Source of the DNA: Streptomyces sp. NBC_00285
GTDB lineage: Bacteria > Actinomycetota > Actinomycetes > Streptomycetales > Streptomycetaceae
Length of the DNA stretch: 64,000 nucleotides
NCBI RefSeq assembly: GCF_036174265.1
Contig: NZ_CP108055.1
Coordinates: 2,418,001-2,482,000 of the forward strand
Direction of reading: 5' to 3'
Within the stretch, counting starts at the first letter, position 1. Each line of letters begins with the position of its first letter. Below the pieces are notes generated by a model. That model was not told the origin of the DNA. It made no database searches and saw only the letters and a program-made list of their open reading frames with translations. Position numbers and translations under genes: made by a program. This document shows, piece by piece, positions 1 to 8,268 of this stretch.

Positions 1-337
1 AGGATACACGCTCACGTTAAAGCGCTCCAATGACTCTCGCGCACACGCCCTGACACTTGGTGGCTGCGAGAGCATACGGCCAGGTCACGGCGTTTCGCTG
101 ATATGCCCCGCGAACTGCCGCGCTCCTCGGCGGTGTCTGCTCGACGGGCCCGGCCACAGGAGCGGCATCCGGCCCAGGACTTGCTGCGGCCTGCAGGATG
201 ACTGCGGGAACTCTTGACGTTCGGCCCGGAGAGTGCCAGCCTCACACCGCTGAAGCGATTGAAGCGTATCAATCCGCTCTTCGGCTCTGAATGCCGGCCC
301 ACGCGGCGAACTCCCCTCAGCCGTAGCGGCCATGCAA

Positions 338-385
338 GGGCCTGGCCATGTGCTCCGGTTCTGCTCGGAGCACATGGCCAGGCCC
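338..385. terminator. Perfect 20-bp stem hairpin, likely bidirectional terminator
   Basis: The arms 338-357 and 366-385 are perfect reverse complements around an 8-nt loop. No T-run follows on either side, which is common for Streptomyces terminators. It lies about 280 bases before the GH43 start and most likely ends a gene left of the window. The rest of 1-666 shows no convincing gene. A GATTGA-N6-TCAATC dyad at 257-274 could be an operator but is too far upstream to assign. Confidence 0.6.
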
Positions 386-666
386 CGTACAGGTAAGCCC
401 CGCCCGCCGTCCTTCTCTCACCGCCGAGGCAGTCGCGACGTCATGACAACCGGCCCCGGCATCTCGCACCAGAACCGTCACCGACGTCTCCATCGCCGGT
501 ACGGACAGCCGCTGCCCGGGCGCCCCCACGCCCGGGCGGCGGTGAAGGGGCAGGGACGCACGGGGTCCGCGTCGGGTCCGCGTCGGGATGGGGACGTCCG
601 TGAACCGGCGGCGGAACACCGGCCAAGCGGTCGCACCCATGCCTGAGCGACACAAAGGAGTCTCGT

Positions 667-2097
667 ATGACCAGCCATGACGCCGGAGGCGCATACCCCG
701 AAGTCCGTAGACGTCGTGTCTCTCCCACCCTTGCCGCGATCCTGGCCGCCCTCGTGGCAGTCATAGGGCTGGTCACCGCCGGCCAGGCGAAGGCACTCAG
801 CGGTGACATCCGGATGCACGACCCGAGTGTCATCAAGGTGGGGCACTGTCACTACGGCTTCTCCACCGGGTTCGAGAACGACCCCCTCAATCCCAGCGGG
901 TCCATCACCATCCGCAAGACGTGCGCCCGCACCGCGGCGACCGGCTGGACGAAGGTGGGCAACGTCTGGGAGACGACGCCGTCGTGGATCACCAGCAAGC
1001 TCGGCGCGACCCCGCCGAACATCTGGGCCCCCGACATCGCGTACTTCAACGGCAAGTACCACCTGTACTACGCCGGTTCACGATGGGGCACGAACTACGC
1101 GGTGATGGGCCTGGCCACCGCCAAGCACATCGAGGGCCCGTGGACCGACCAGGGCATGGTCACGGACGTCAACTACCCCATCGACCCCAACGTCGAGAAG
1201 GGTTCCCACGGCCGGCTGTACATCTCCTGGGGCTCCTGGACCGGCAGCGGCACGTACATGCACGTCCTGGACCCTCGCACCGGCAAGTTGTCCACCGCTG
1301 ACAACGACCTCCGGCACATCGCCATCAACATCGAGAACCCGACGATCATCCACAACGGCGGCTACTACTACCTCTTCGGTTCGAAGGGCGGGTGCTGCAA
1401 CGGGGTCAACAGCACCTACTACACCGTGGTCGGACGGTCCACCAGCATCACCGGCCCCTACCTGGACCAGAGCGGCACCGACATGGCTTCCAACGGCGGA
1501 ACCACCGTCCTCACCGGCGCCTATCCCAGGGTGGCCGCGGGTGGCGCCGACGCCTTCGAAGACGGCAAGTCCGACTTCCTCGCCTACCACTACTACGACG
1601 GCGACAACTCCGGACAGGAGACCCTCGACATCCGTCGGGTGACCTTCGCGGGCGGCTGGCCCGTCATCGCCGGCCCACTCGGTGCCGCCAACAACCACCT
1701 GCTGAACGCCGACAGCGGCAAGTGCGCGGACGTCTGGTACCTCAGCACTGCGGACGAGGCATCGGTCAACTCCGGCTACTGCAACTCCGGCGCCAACCAG
1801 CAGTGGGTGTCGACCCCGGTGGGTCACGACTACGAACTGGTCAACGTCAACAGCGGCAAGTGCCTCCAGATCTCCGGCGCCTCCACCGCCGACGGCGCGG
1901 CGGTCGTCCAGTCGACGTGCACCGGCGCCTCGCACCAGCTGTGGCGGAGGACCCCGGTGATCGGCGGCTACGTCACCTTCACCAACGTCCACAGCGGTAA
2001 GTGCCTGGAGGTCGCCGGGGCATCCGGCGACAACGGCGCGGCCCTGGACCAGTCGACCTGCGCCTCCAGCGCGAACTACCAGTGGATGGTCGTCTGA
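667..2097 (+). CDS. Secreted GH43 arabinanase-like glycosidase with C-terminal CBM13 lectin domain
   Basis: 476 residues. An N-terminal signal peptide (about 1-44: RRRR, then a hydrophobic stretch ending AKA) predicts secretion. Residues about 48-335 have the GH43 five-bladed propeller signature: the general base is Asp52 in MHDPSV, followed by WAPDIAYFNGKYHLYY, and the likely general acid is Glu223 in IENPTIIHNGGYYYLF. This layout fits endo-1,5-alpha-L-arabinanases and related arabinofuranosidases. Residues about 345-476 form a ricin-type beta-trefoil (CBM13) with three SGKC repeats and QxW-type motifs (QQW, QLW, YQW). An AAAGGAG ribosome site precedes the ATG. It stands alone, with the terminator-like hairpin at 338-385 upstream. 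The exact linkage specificity cannot be read from the sequence. Confidence 0.9.
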   Translation: MTSHDAGGAYPEVRRRRVSPTLAAILAALVAVIGLVTAGQAKALSGDIRMHDPSVIKVGHCHYGFSTGFENDPLNPSGSITIRKTCARTAATGWTKVGNVWETTPSWITSKLGATPPNIWAPDIAYFNGKYHLYYAGSRWGTNYAVMGLATAKHIEGPWTDQGMVTDVNYPIDPNVEKGSHGRLYISWGSWTGSGTYMHVLDPRTGKLSTADNDLRHIAINIENPTIIHNGGYYYLFGSKGGCCNGVNSTYYTVVGRSTSITGPYLDQSGTDMASNGGTTVLTGAYPRVAAGGADAFEDGKSDFLAYHYYDGDNSGQETLDIRRVTFAGGWPVIAGPLGAANNHLLNADSGKCADVWYLSTADEASVNSGYCNSGANQQWVSTPVGHDYELVNVNSGKCLQISGASTADGAAVVQSTCTGASHQLWRRTPVIGGYVTFTNVHSGKCLEVAGASGDNGAALDQSTCASSANYQWMVV

Positions 2098-2408
2098 CAG
2101 TCCCAGCGGGGTTCCGCTGTCAGCTGCCCCCTGGTGGTCAGGCGTCGGCACATGCCCTGCGGCCGTTTGCGCAGAGGAGCATGCGACGACGCTTGAGCAC
2201 CGGGGGTGCTGGACGGTCCCGACGTCCTGACGCCGTGAAACCCGAGGTCGGACCGGCAGGTGGAACTGCTGGTTCCGGCGGCGGTAGTGCTCACCTGCCG
2301 GCGGCTACGGCACCGAGCATTCCCCGGCTCCGTAGCTCCCATTAGGCGGTACGCCGGGTTCAGTCCCGAGGCGCGACGGCTTCGAACGCATGGTGGAGCC
2401 CGGAGCAG
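2098..2408. other. Intergenic, nothing recognised
   Basis: This stretch separates the convergent GH43 and Y-polymerase genes. I see no plausible coding frame, strong hairpin or repeat in it. Confidence 0.5.
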
Positions 2409-3389
2409 TCAGTCGGCCAGAGTCGCTGGACGAATGGCAGCGGGCCCAAAGCGTCGCCGGGCTCGGTCGGCGGCGGCTTCGGCTGCGCGGGCGCGATCGT
2501 CGCCGGGGTCCAGGGAGAGCTGGCGGTAGGCACTGTCGGCCGGCAGCAGGGCATCGGCGCGGATCACGAAGGCGCGGACTCTCGCCCGCTGGAGCCCGAG
2601 GGCGTTCAGCAGACCCAGGGCAGCCGTCACGAGCACGGACGAGTGGTCGGTGGGCTCCGGCAGGGCGCGTGTGCGCGTGGTCGAGCTGCCGTCGGCGTAC
2701 CGCACGGTGAGGGTGAGCCGACTGGTGATCTGGCGTTCGCCGCGCAGGCGTTGGCCGATCTGGTCGGCGAGTCCCAGAACTGCCCGGTGATGCTGCGCCG
2801 GGTCGAGGCAGTCCCGCTCCAACGCCAGGTCGGCGACCAGATGTGCCGCCGGTTCCGACGGCGCGACCGGACGGGGGTCATGTCCGCGGGCGCGCTCGGC
2901 CAGCAGACGGGCGGGACCTGCGCCGAGCAGTCGCGGCAGGGTTCCGGCGGGCAGGTCGACGACCTGGCCGATGGTGTGCAGTCCGTATTTGCCGAGCGCC
3001 TCCGATGTGGTGCGGCCGATCCCGGGCAGCGCGGTGACCGGCCGCGGATACAGCCAGTCGGCCGCCTGCCCGGCGGGGATCCAGGTGGTGTCTCCCGGCG
3101 CGGACGCGTCGGCCGCCATGGCCGCCAGCATGCGGTTTCCTGCGAGCCCGGCGCTGCTGTCGATGTCGTACAGCGCCTTCAGACGGAGCTTCGCCAGCTG
3201 GACGACGTCATAGGGGGACAGCTCGAAGTACCGGAGCGCCGACGTCAGATCGAGCTGGACGGCATTGGGCGGGACGGTCTGGACGTGGGGCGTGACACCG
3301 GACATCAGTTCGATTATATCGGCGTATCGATCCTCGGTCAGCGCTGCGTGCAGGTGGAGGTGGGCGATGTACCGCCGGCGTGTGGTCAT
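2409..3389 (-). CDS. Y-family DNA polymerase-like protein lacking catalytic acids (ImuB-like)
   Basis: 326 residues from the ATG at 3389, chosen because GGGGAG precedes it; an upstream in-frame start at 3500 lacks support. The fold reads as DinB/UmuC: YIAHLHLHAAL stands where active polymerases have the first metal-binding Asp, and VPPNAVQLDLTSAL replaces the SIDE motif, so all three catalytic carboxylates are missing. A helix-hairpin-helix segment (ALPGIGRTTSEALGKYGL) and little-finger region follow. QLSLD near the C-terminus resembles a beta-clamp-binding motif. Loss of the active site with the clamp motif kept is the hallmark of ImuB, the adaptor that recruits DnaE2 in actinobacterial SOS mutagenesis. 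dnaE2 lies on the same strand about 14 kb upstream. Confidence 0.75.
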   Translation of the reverse strand: MTTRRRYIAHLHLHAALTEDRYADIIELMSGVTPHVQTVPPNAVQLDLTSALRYFELSPYDVVQLAKLRLKALYDIDSSAGLAGNRMLAAMAADASAPGDTTWIPAGQAADWLYPRPVTALPGIGRTTSEALGKYGLHTIGQVVDLPAGTLPRLLGAGPARLLAERARGHDPRPVAPSEPAAHLVADLALERDCLDPAQHHRAVLGLADQIGQRLRGERQITSRLTLTVRYADGSSTTRTRALPEPTDHSSVLVTAALGLLNALGLQRARVRAFVIRADALLPADSAYRQLSLDPGDDRARAAEAAADRARRRFGPAAIRPATLAD

Positions 3390-3554
3390 CCTGCGCTCCC
3401 CGGGTTCACCAGACGCCTCACGCTGTCTCGCCACCGCGTCAGAGTCAGAGCTTTGATGCCGGGCTCGCCGACGCAGAGGAATCGGGCACAGACGCTTCAT
3501 GGCATGCCGCCCGTCTCCAGCTGCAGGATGAGTGAGTCCACCCTTCCCGCGAAC

Positions 3555-3575
3555 AATATATCGAACTGAATTCGA
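3555..3575 (-). promoter_or_regulatory. Candidate SOS-type promoter of the imuB-like gene
   Basis: On the minus strand a TATATT -10-like hexamer (3555-3560) directly follows TCGAAT-TCA-GTTCGA (3561-3575). That is the actinobacterial LexA box TCGAAC-N4-GTTCGA with one base missing. The predicted start of transcription is about 160 bases upstream of the ATG. Spacing is off consensus, so LexA binding is uncertain. Confidence 0.35.
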
Positions 3576-3637
3576 ACACCGCGACTCTCGTCAGGTAGCG
3601 GCTCTTCTTTGATGAGCCTGGGTGAGCCGCTCCTCTG

Positions 3638-3790
3638 TCATCGCCGCTGTTGTGTTGCGTGGCAGCGATTGCCGATCGTGCGGAGGGCATCGAGGAGTTC
3701 GGCTGGACCGTCGACTTCGAAGTCGACGTCGATGACGAGAATGTGTGCGCCGAGCACGTGCGGAGTCTCCGCCGACGTGGACGAGACAGG
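3638..3790 (-). pseudogene. Tail of a WYL-type transcriptional regulator (remnant)
   Basis: The minus frame reads HVLGAHILVIDVDFEVDGPA followed by ELLDALRTIGNRCHA, then a stop at 3638-3640. This resembles the last 35-45 residues of WYL-domain regulators (DFEV.EPPEL...LR.L..R). Nothing upstream of about 3785 continues the protein, because the sequence changes to the SDR-end copy there. It is therefore a short relic. The family call is by eye on a short segment. Confidence 0.35.
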
Positions 3791-3830
3791 TGTGGTCGGT
3801 CAACGGCGGCGCGATGCTCCGCGAGTAACA
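3786..3830 (+). repeat. Second copy of an SDR gene's 3' end
   Basis: This segment encodes VWSVNGGAMLRE plus a stop. It matches, with about three base differences, the last codons of the SDR gene ending at 5995 (copy about 5994-6037, opposite orientation). No other SDR sequence is present here. The 3831-4212 stretch that follows holds nothing I recognise apart from the XRE gene's promoter region. Confidence 0.6.
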
Positions 3831-4212
3831 ACCGGAAACATTCGGCGGGCTTCCCGCCCCCACCACACAGCCGGACGGCGCCACGGGACATCGGCACGGC
3901 CGTCCGACGTCGGTGCGCCAGGTGACCGCGGGGCGGACGGGATTCTGCGGCGGGTGATGCCCGCGGCCTTCCGGTCGGGGGCCGAGGCCGCATCTCCTAC
4001 CCTCACTGGAACGAGCACGGACCCGTGATCGGCGGACGTCATACGCAACCCGCCGGGCTGCCCCACTCGCCGCTGCGGCGCCACCCCGGGCGGGACCCGC
4101 GGAGTGGAGCAATCTCCAGGGGATCGCCTCCAGCCCTGCTGTGGGGGTCCGTGCGGTGAGGGGTACTGACAGGGACCCCCACTGATCGCTTTGTTTTCCT
4201 ACGCTGGGTTCC

Positions 4213-5091
4213 ATGGACAATCGGGCCGAAGTCAGCGCATTCCTCAAGTCCCGCCGCGCCAAGATCACGCCGGAGCAGGCGGGCATGCCGGTGTACGGGC
4301 AGCGGCGGGTGCCCGGGCTGCGCCGCGGTGAGGTCGCGATGCTGGCCGGGATGAGCGTCGAGTACTACACGCGCCTGGAGCGCGGCAACCTCACCGGGGT
4401 CTCCGACAGCGTCCTGGACGCCCTCGCCCAGGCGCTGCGGCTGGACGACACCGAGCGGGATCACCTCTACGCCCTGGCCCGGGCGGCCAACACCAGTGCG
4501 GCCCGGGTCCGGCGCCGCCCGAAGAAGGCCATCGTGCGGCCCAGCGTGCTGCGCATCGTCGAGGCCCTGCACGACCAGCCGGCGTACGTGCGCAACAACC
4601 GCATGGACATCTTGGCGGCCAACCCGCTCGCCCGCGCTTTGTTCAGCGAGGTGTTCGAGGTGGAGCCGGTCAACACCTGCCGGTTCGTCTTCCTCGACCC
4701 CCGCGCCACCCGGCTGTTCCCCGACTGGGAACGCGTGGCCCGCGACGGGGTCGGGGTGCTGCGGGTCGAGGTCGCCAAGAACCCCTACGACCGGGAGCTG
4801 TCGAACCTGATCGGTGAGCTGTCCACCCGTAGCGACGCCTTCCGCACCCTGTGGGGCGCGCACGACGTGCACGTCTTCACCGAGGGAACCAAGCGGTTCC
4901 ACCACCCGGCGGTCGGTGAGATGGAACTGGTCCACGAAAGCCTGGACCTGCCCGGAGAACAGGGGCTGTCCATCACCGTGTACAGCGCCGACCCCGGCAC
5001 CCCGGCCGCTGACGCCCTGAAGCTTCTGGCCAGCTGGGCCGCGAGCCAGAACCGGGACGCGGCCGCCTCCGAGGCCGACACCGAGCACTGA
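4213..5091 (+). CDS. XRE-type helix-turn-helix regulator with MmyB-like ligand domain
   Basis: 292 residues. Residues about 36-60 (PGLRRGEVAMLAGMS, then YYTRLERG) are the helix-turn-helix typical of the MmyB/XRE family in Streptomyces. Residues about 105-280 are the C-terminal MmyB-like ligand-binding domain (NRMDILAANPLARAL; NTCRFVFLDP; DVHVFTEGTKRFHHPAVGEM). Such proteins often control a neighbouring oxidoreductase. Here the adjacent downstream genes are a Dabb protein and an SDR on the opposite strand, separated by insertion-sequence debris. The true target may therefore be lost or be one of the SDR genes. The ligand is unknown. Confidence 0.85.
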   Translation: MDNRAEVSAFLKSRRAKITPEQAGMPVYGQRRVPGLRRGEVAMLAGMSVEYYTRLERGNLTGVSDSVLDALAQALRLDDTERDHLYALARAANTSAARVRRRPKKAIVRPSVLRIVEALHDQPAYVRNNRMDILAANPLARALFSEVFEVEPVNTCRFVFLDPRATRLFPDWERVARDGVGVLRVEVAKNPYDRELSNLIGELSTRSDAFRTLWGAHDVHVFTEGTKRFHHPAVGEMELVHESLDLPGEQGLSITVYSADPGTPAADALKLLASWAASQNRDAAASEADTEH

Positions 5092-5233
5092 CCCCGGTCG
5101 GCATCTGCGGGACTCCCCGCCCCGGCACCGCCCCTAGGCCGTTCGGCCCGCTGCATCTCACGCCCGTCGCACCCGGCGTCACGTCAGCTCCGGCTGTTGA
5201 GCGAGAGTTCAAGACAGGAGGCGCAGCGGGTGT

Positions 5234-5262
5234 AAAAGCCCCGCACCGTGCGGGTGCGGGGC
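5234..5262 (-). terminator. Rho-independent terminator of the Dabb gene
   Basis: The 10-bp stem 5238-5247/5253-5262 has a 5-nt loop. On the minus strand it is followed by TTTTAC, so it fits a classical terminator just past the stop codon of the Dabb gene. Confidence 0.75.
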
Positions 5263-5303
5263 GGGAAGGCGCGGCCGTACCCTTCGAGAGTTCGGCGGAC
5301 GGC

Positions 5304-5597
5304 TCAGAATTCGTAGTCGGCGATGATCCACGTGGCGATCTCGCGCCACAGCGCCACGCCCGCCTGGTGGTCCGGGTGCTCGAAGTACGTGTGCAGCGCG
5401 TCCGCGTCGTCGAACGCGAAGTTGGCCGCGAAGTCGTAGGCGATGGGGCGGTCGGTGAAGTTCCAGCCGAGCTCGCAGGAGCGGATCTCCTTGATGCTGC
5501 CGTCGAGCGCGCGGAGGGCGTCCACACCCTTCATGACCCGCGGGTCATCGCGCTCGACGCCCTCGTTGAGCTTGAAGAGGATCAGGTGGCGGATCAT
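5304..5597 (-). CDS. Dabb-family (stress-responsive alpha/beta barrel) protein
   Basis: 97 residues covering the whole small Dabb domain: MIRHLILFKL at the N-terminus, ALDGSIKEIRSCELG in the middle, DYAL-like FDDADALHTYFEHPDHQAGV and a C-terminal IIADYEF. These dimeric ferredoxin-like barrels occur as stress proteins or as small cyclases and oxygenase partners. CTCCTGG lies upstream on the plus strand, giving an AGGAG ribosome site before the ATG. The gene has its own terminator and no obvious operon partner, because the sequence upstream of it is debris. No substrate can be inferred. Confidence 0.85.
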   Translation of the reverse strand: MIRHLILFKLNEGVERDDPRVMKGVDALRALDGSIKEIRSCELGWNFTDRPIAYDFAANFAFDDADALHTYFEHPDHQAGVALWREIATWIIADYEF

Positions 5598-5629
5598 ATG
5601 AGCTCCAGGAGGGGCGTAAGGGGTGGGGG

Positions 5630-5800
5630 CTACTCAGCCTGGTCAGCGAGCCAGGTGAAGACGTTGCCGACGGACTGAGCCGGGTTCGAGATGCCCTCGA
5701 ACCCTGTCTGGACGTAGCCGGTGGCGTTTCCCGGGTCCGTGACATCACGGACAGCACGAAGACCACGGACTGGACGCGTTGGAGGTTGAGGGCCGCGCCG
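5630..5800 (-). other. Short open frame of unknown origin, probably a gene tail
   Basis: The minus frame ending at 5630 reads VRDVTDPGNATGYVQTGFEG, then ISNPAQSVGNVFTWLADQAE and a stop. It looks like a natural protein C-terminus but I do not recognise the family. No start or domain lies upstream before the transposase remnant, so it is probably a truncated relic. Confidence 0.3.
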
Positions 5801-5885
5801 TCTTTGCGGCCCACCTGGTCGACGCGAGCGCGGGCGGCCTGGAGACGGCGACCGCAGGCTGCGCGGACTTCGAGCGCAACTACTT

Positions 5886-5988
5886 GTACCCGACCGCGCC
5901 TGCGCCGGCGCCCTCGTCGACTGGGCCAAGACCTGTCTCAACCTCACGGTCAAAACCGCGAGCAGGTCCAAGGGCTCGCAGGACTTCG
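5886..5988 (+). pseudogene. IS5-type transposase fragment
   Basis: The frame reads DRACAGALVDWAKTCLNLTV followed by KTASRSKGSQDFVV. This matches the pattern of the DDE transposase region in IS5-like Streptomyces elements (WAK..LNLT.K..SRPK...FVVLPRRW). The fragment stops at FVV, exactly where the SDR coding region begins, so the element's end and the rest of the transposase are missing. No terminal inverted repeats were seen. Confidence 0.55.
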
Positions 5989-5994
5989 TGGTCG

Positions 5995-6768
5995 CTACTC
6001 GCGGAGCATCGCACCGCCGTTGACCGACCAGACCTGCCCGTTGATCCACTCGCCGTCGTCGGACAGGAGGAACGCCACGATGCCGGCCAGGTCTTCCGGC
6101 TTGCCGAAGCGGGGGCTGGGAAGCGTCATGCGGGTGAATTCCAGCGCCTCCGGGCTCAGAGCCATCGTCTGCGCGGATTCGGTCAGGACGATTCCGGGAG
6201 ACACGCAGTTGCAGCGGATGCCCTGCTTGCCCCAGCGGGAGGCGATGTGCCGGGTGAGTGCGTTGATCCCCGCCTTGCTCGTCTGGTACGCCGCGCGCTG
6301 ATGGTCGCCCACGTGCGCCGCGAGGGAGGAGGTGTTGACGATGGCACCACTGCCCTGTTCCAGCAGGAGGGGAAGGACTGCGCGGCTGGTGAGCGCGAAG
6401 CCGATCAGGTTCACTTCCAGCGTGCGCCGCCATACCGCCGGGTCCATGTCGAGCAGATCGCCGTCACGGCCCAAGGTCTCCGCCGAGACGTCGGCGGCGA
6501 CGTTGTAGAGGCCGTCGACGCCTCCGAGTTGGGAGACGGCGGTGTCGACGAGCGCACGAACCGAACGCTCATCGGCGAGATCGAACTCGACGGCGAAAGC
6601 CGTTGCGCCCGTACTGGTGATGCGCTTGGCGGTGGCCTCGGCCGCGTCGATGTTGACGTCACCGACCACGACCGCCGCGCCCTCGGCCGCGAGCCGCTCG
6701 GCCGTGGCCGCGCCGATCCCGGACGCCCCTCCGGCGACGACGATGCGCTTTGTGTTGAGTCCCTGCAT
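5995..6768 (-). CDS. SDR-family NAD(P)-dependent oxidoreductase
   Basis: 257 residues from ATG 6768, with AAGGAG eight bases upstream. The classical SDR features are present: the Rossmann glycine motif GGASGIG near residue 15, the acidic VVVGDVN after beta-2, the active-site Ser in NTSSLA, the catalytic YQTSK, then CVSPGIVLT. The C-terminus is INGQVWSVNGGAMLRE. Cofactor preference is probably NAD(H), because an Asp follows beta-2. It lies next to a broken 3Fe-4S ferredoxin gene on the same strand and divergent from a TetR gene, which may regulate it. Its 3' end is duplicated at 3786-3830 and abuts a transposase fragment. Confidence 0.9.
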   Translation of the reverse strand: MQGLNTKRIVVAGGASGIGAATAERLAAEGAAVVVGDVNIDAAEATAKRITSTGATAFAVEFDLADERSVRALVDTAVSQLGGVDGLYNVAADVSAETLGRDGDLLDMDPAVWRRTLEVNLIGFALTSRAVLPLLLEQGSGAIVNTSSLAAHVGDHQRAAYQTSKAGINALTRHIASRWGKQGIRCNCVSPGIVLTESAQTMALSPEALEFTRMTLPSPRFGKPEDLAGIVAFLLSDDGEWINGQVWSVNGGAMLRE

Positions 6769-6879
6769 TGCACTACTCCTTGTCTGTTTCGGCGCCGCAG
6801 CGATCGTCTGCCGGTAACGCCTCGTGGCGGATTTGCGGGTCTGATGTCGACCCGCCATCTCGAACTGGGGACCGTCGTC

Positions 6880-7078
6880 CGCGCTCTCACCCCTTGCGGG
6901 TGGAACGCGGCGGGGCAGATCAGTCCTGCGGTACCAAGGGCTGCCTCCTCCAGTCCCCCGGGAGCCTCGGTCAGCAGTACGACGAGGTCTCCCTCTTCCC
7001 GGTGATCAAAGACGTCGGGGCGATCAGGGCGCACTGCCCGGCGCCCACGCACTTGGGTTCGTCCACGGTGAGCTTCAT
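6880..7078 (-). pseudogene. Frameshifted 3Fe-4S ferredoxin
   Basis: From ATG 7078 the frame reads MKLTVDEPKCVGAGQCALIA. It then stops being ferredoxin-like at a run of four G on the plus strand (7017-7020). In the next frame DVFDHREEGDLVVLLTEAP and GLICPAA continue the protein. One base is missing in the homopolymer. The CxxxxxC and CPxxA cysteines match small 3Fe-4S ferredoxins that serve cytochromes P450, but no P450 gene is present here. The sequence after CPAA also loses similarity. A sequencing error in the homopolymer would be the alternative explanation for the shift. Confidence 0.65.
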
Positions 7079-7125
7079 GGGGGTTCGTCATTCGACCGGA
7101 AGCTCTACTTCAGATAACACGATAT

Positions 7126-7157
7126 CCGACACTCGTTGGAAAACCAACATCTGTCGG
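7126..7157. promoter_or_regulatory. 32-bp palindromic operator in front of the TetR gene
   Basis: The arrangement is CCGACA-N3-GTTGG-N4-CCAAC-N3-TGTCGG, perfectly symmetric in all four arms. It ends 18 bases before the TetR start codon. Size and position fit an autoregulatory TetR operator that could also act on the divergent ferredoxin/SDR genes. Confidence 0.65.
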
Positions 7158-7175
7158 TTAGGTAAAGTGTGGGCC

Positions 7176-7805
7176 ATGACCACGTCCCGACGGAACGCGC
7201 CGGCAGGCGACCGCCGCGTACGGCGTACTCACGCAGCCCTGCAGGGAGCACTGATCAAGCTCGTCGAGGAGCAGGACCTGGGGCAGATCAGCGTCGCGGA
7301 CGTGGCGGAACAGGCCGGGGTGAACCGCACGACCTTCTACGACCACTACCGGGATGTGCACGAACTGGCCGAGGCCGCCTGCACCACGACGATCGACACC
7401 CTCATCGAGTCCCTCCCCGCCCTCGACCCCGCGCTGGCGGCCCCGGATGCGGAACCCGCCCGATCACTCGTCGCGTTCTTCGAGAACCTCGCCGAACACG
7501 CCGGCCTCTACCGCAGCCTCCTGGGACCACAGGGCAGCGCCCGCGTCATCGACCACATCCGCAGCCGAATCTGCTCCAGCGTCCACGTCACGGTGCGCCT
7601 CAACGCCGGCGCTGCGCCGGACAGCGTCTCGACGACCGACATCCCTCACGACGTACCCGCCGCATTCACCGCCGGGGCACTCCTCGGCGTGGCCACCGAC
7701 TGGCTCCAACGCGACAGCCCCCGCACACCGAACGAGATGGCCGAACTGACCTGGCAGCTCCTCGTCACCCACCACTCCCCCGACGCCCGGCGTGGCACAA
7801 CATGA
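7176..7805 (+). CDS. TetR-family transcriptional regulator
   Basis: 209 residues from ATG 7176. Residues 39-58 are the TetR helix-turn-helix (ISVADVAEQAGVNRTTFYDHY). The rest is a helical ligand-binding domain with the TetR_C-type VAFFENLAEHAGLYRSLLGP. An in-frame open stretch upstream back to 6768 is not coding, because it covers the ferredoxin remnant in antisense. The 32-bp palindrome at 7126-7157 ends just upstream, suggesting autorepression. The likely regulon includes the divergent SDR. The inducer is unknown. Confidence 0.9.
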   Translation: MTTSRRNAPAGDRRVRRTHAALQGALIKLVEEQDLGQISVADVAEQAGVNRTTFYDHYRDVHELAEAACTTTIDTLIESLPALDPALAAPDAEPARSLVAFFENLAEHAGLYRSLLGPQGSARVIDHIRSRICSSVHVTVRLNAGAAPDSVSTTDIPHDVPAAFTAGALLGVATDWLQRDSPRTPNEMAELTWQLLVTHHSPDARRGTT

Positions 7806-8173
7806 GGTGATCCTGCGGCTCGCGAGCCTCGAGAAGAATCGCCCGCGAACGACGATCAAGACCGCAGTCGACAGCGCGAAGGGCTGGAGGAGACGCTGGG
7901 CGGCGGGGATCGACGGACATGCGGCTGGGAGGAAACCACCTTCGCCCAGCTCTACACGCCCCGCGCCGCCGTCGCGTCCGTGCCGCACGGAAGTCACCGC
8001 AGGCCGGGGGCGGACAGCATTCCGAATCCCGCACCCAGGCCAGGCTTTGAAGCCACCCGGCCCGACTCCGGCCCGGTGCTGCTGGTCGGCCGGCGCCCGC
8101 CCGCGCGACGGCGCGGGGATCACCGTGAGGCAGCGGCGTCTGTCTTCTCGCGGAGGTCTCACCCGGAAAAGAC
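7806..8173. other. Intergenic, nothing recognised
   Basis: No supported gene or hairpin is seen between the TetR stop codon and the MerR-type promoter at 8174. Short frames here lack ribosome sites and family resemblance. Confidence 0.5.
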
Positions 8174-8205
8174 TTGCACCTGACGTTAGCGTGAGGTTCT
8201 AGCGT
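8174..8205 (+). promoter_or_regulatory. MerR-type promoter/operator, box 1
   Basis: TTGCAC (-35, 8174-8179) and TAGCGT (-10, 8200-8205) are 20 bases apart, the long spacing that MerR activators correct. The spacer holds the dyad ACCTGACG-TTAG-CGTGAGGT (8178-8197). Layout and sequence resemble the tipA promoter. It points at the SDR/DJ-1 pair starting at 8269. Related boxes lie at 10234-10253 and 11947-11966. Confidence 0.75.
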
Positions 8206-8268
8206 GGCTGTTGTCGGGCCCATCAGGGCGTTTCCGACGATGCATACCTACGTGAAGGACCACTCCCC

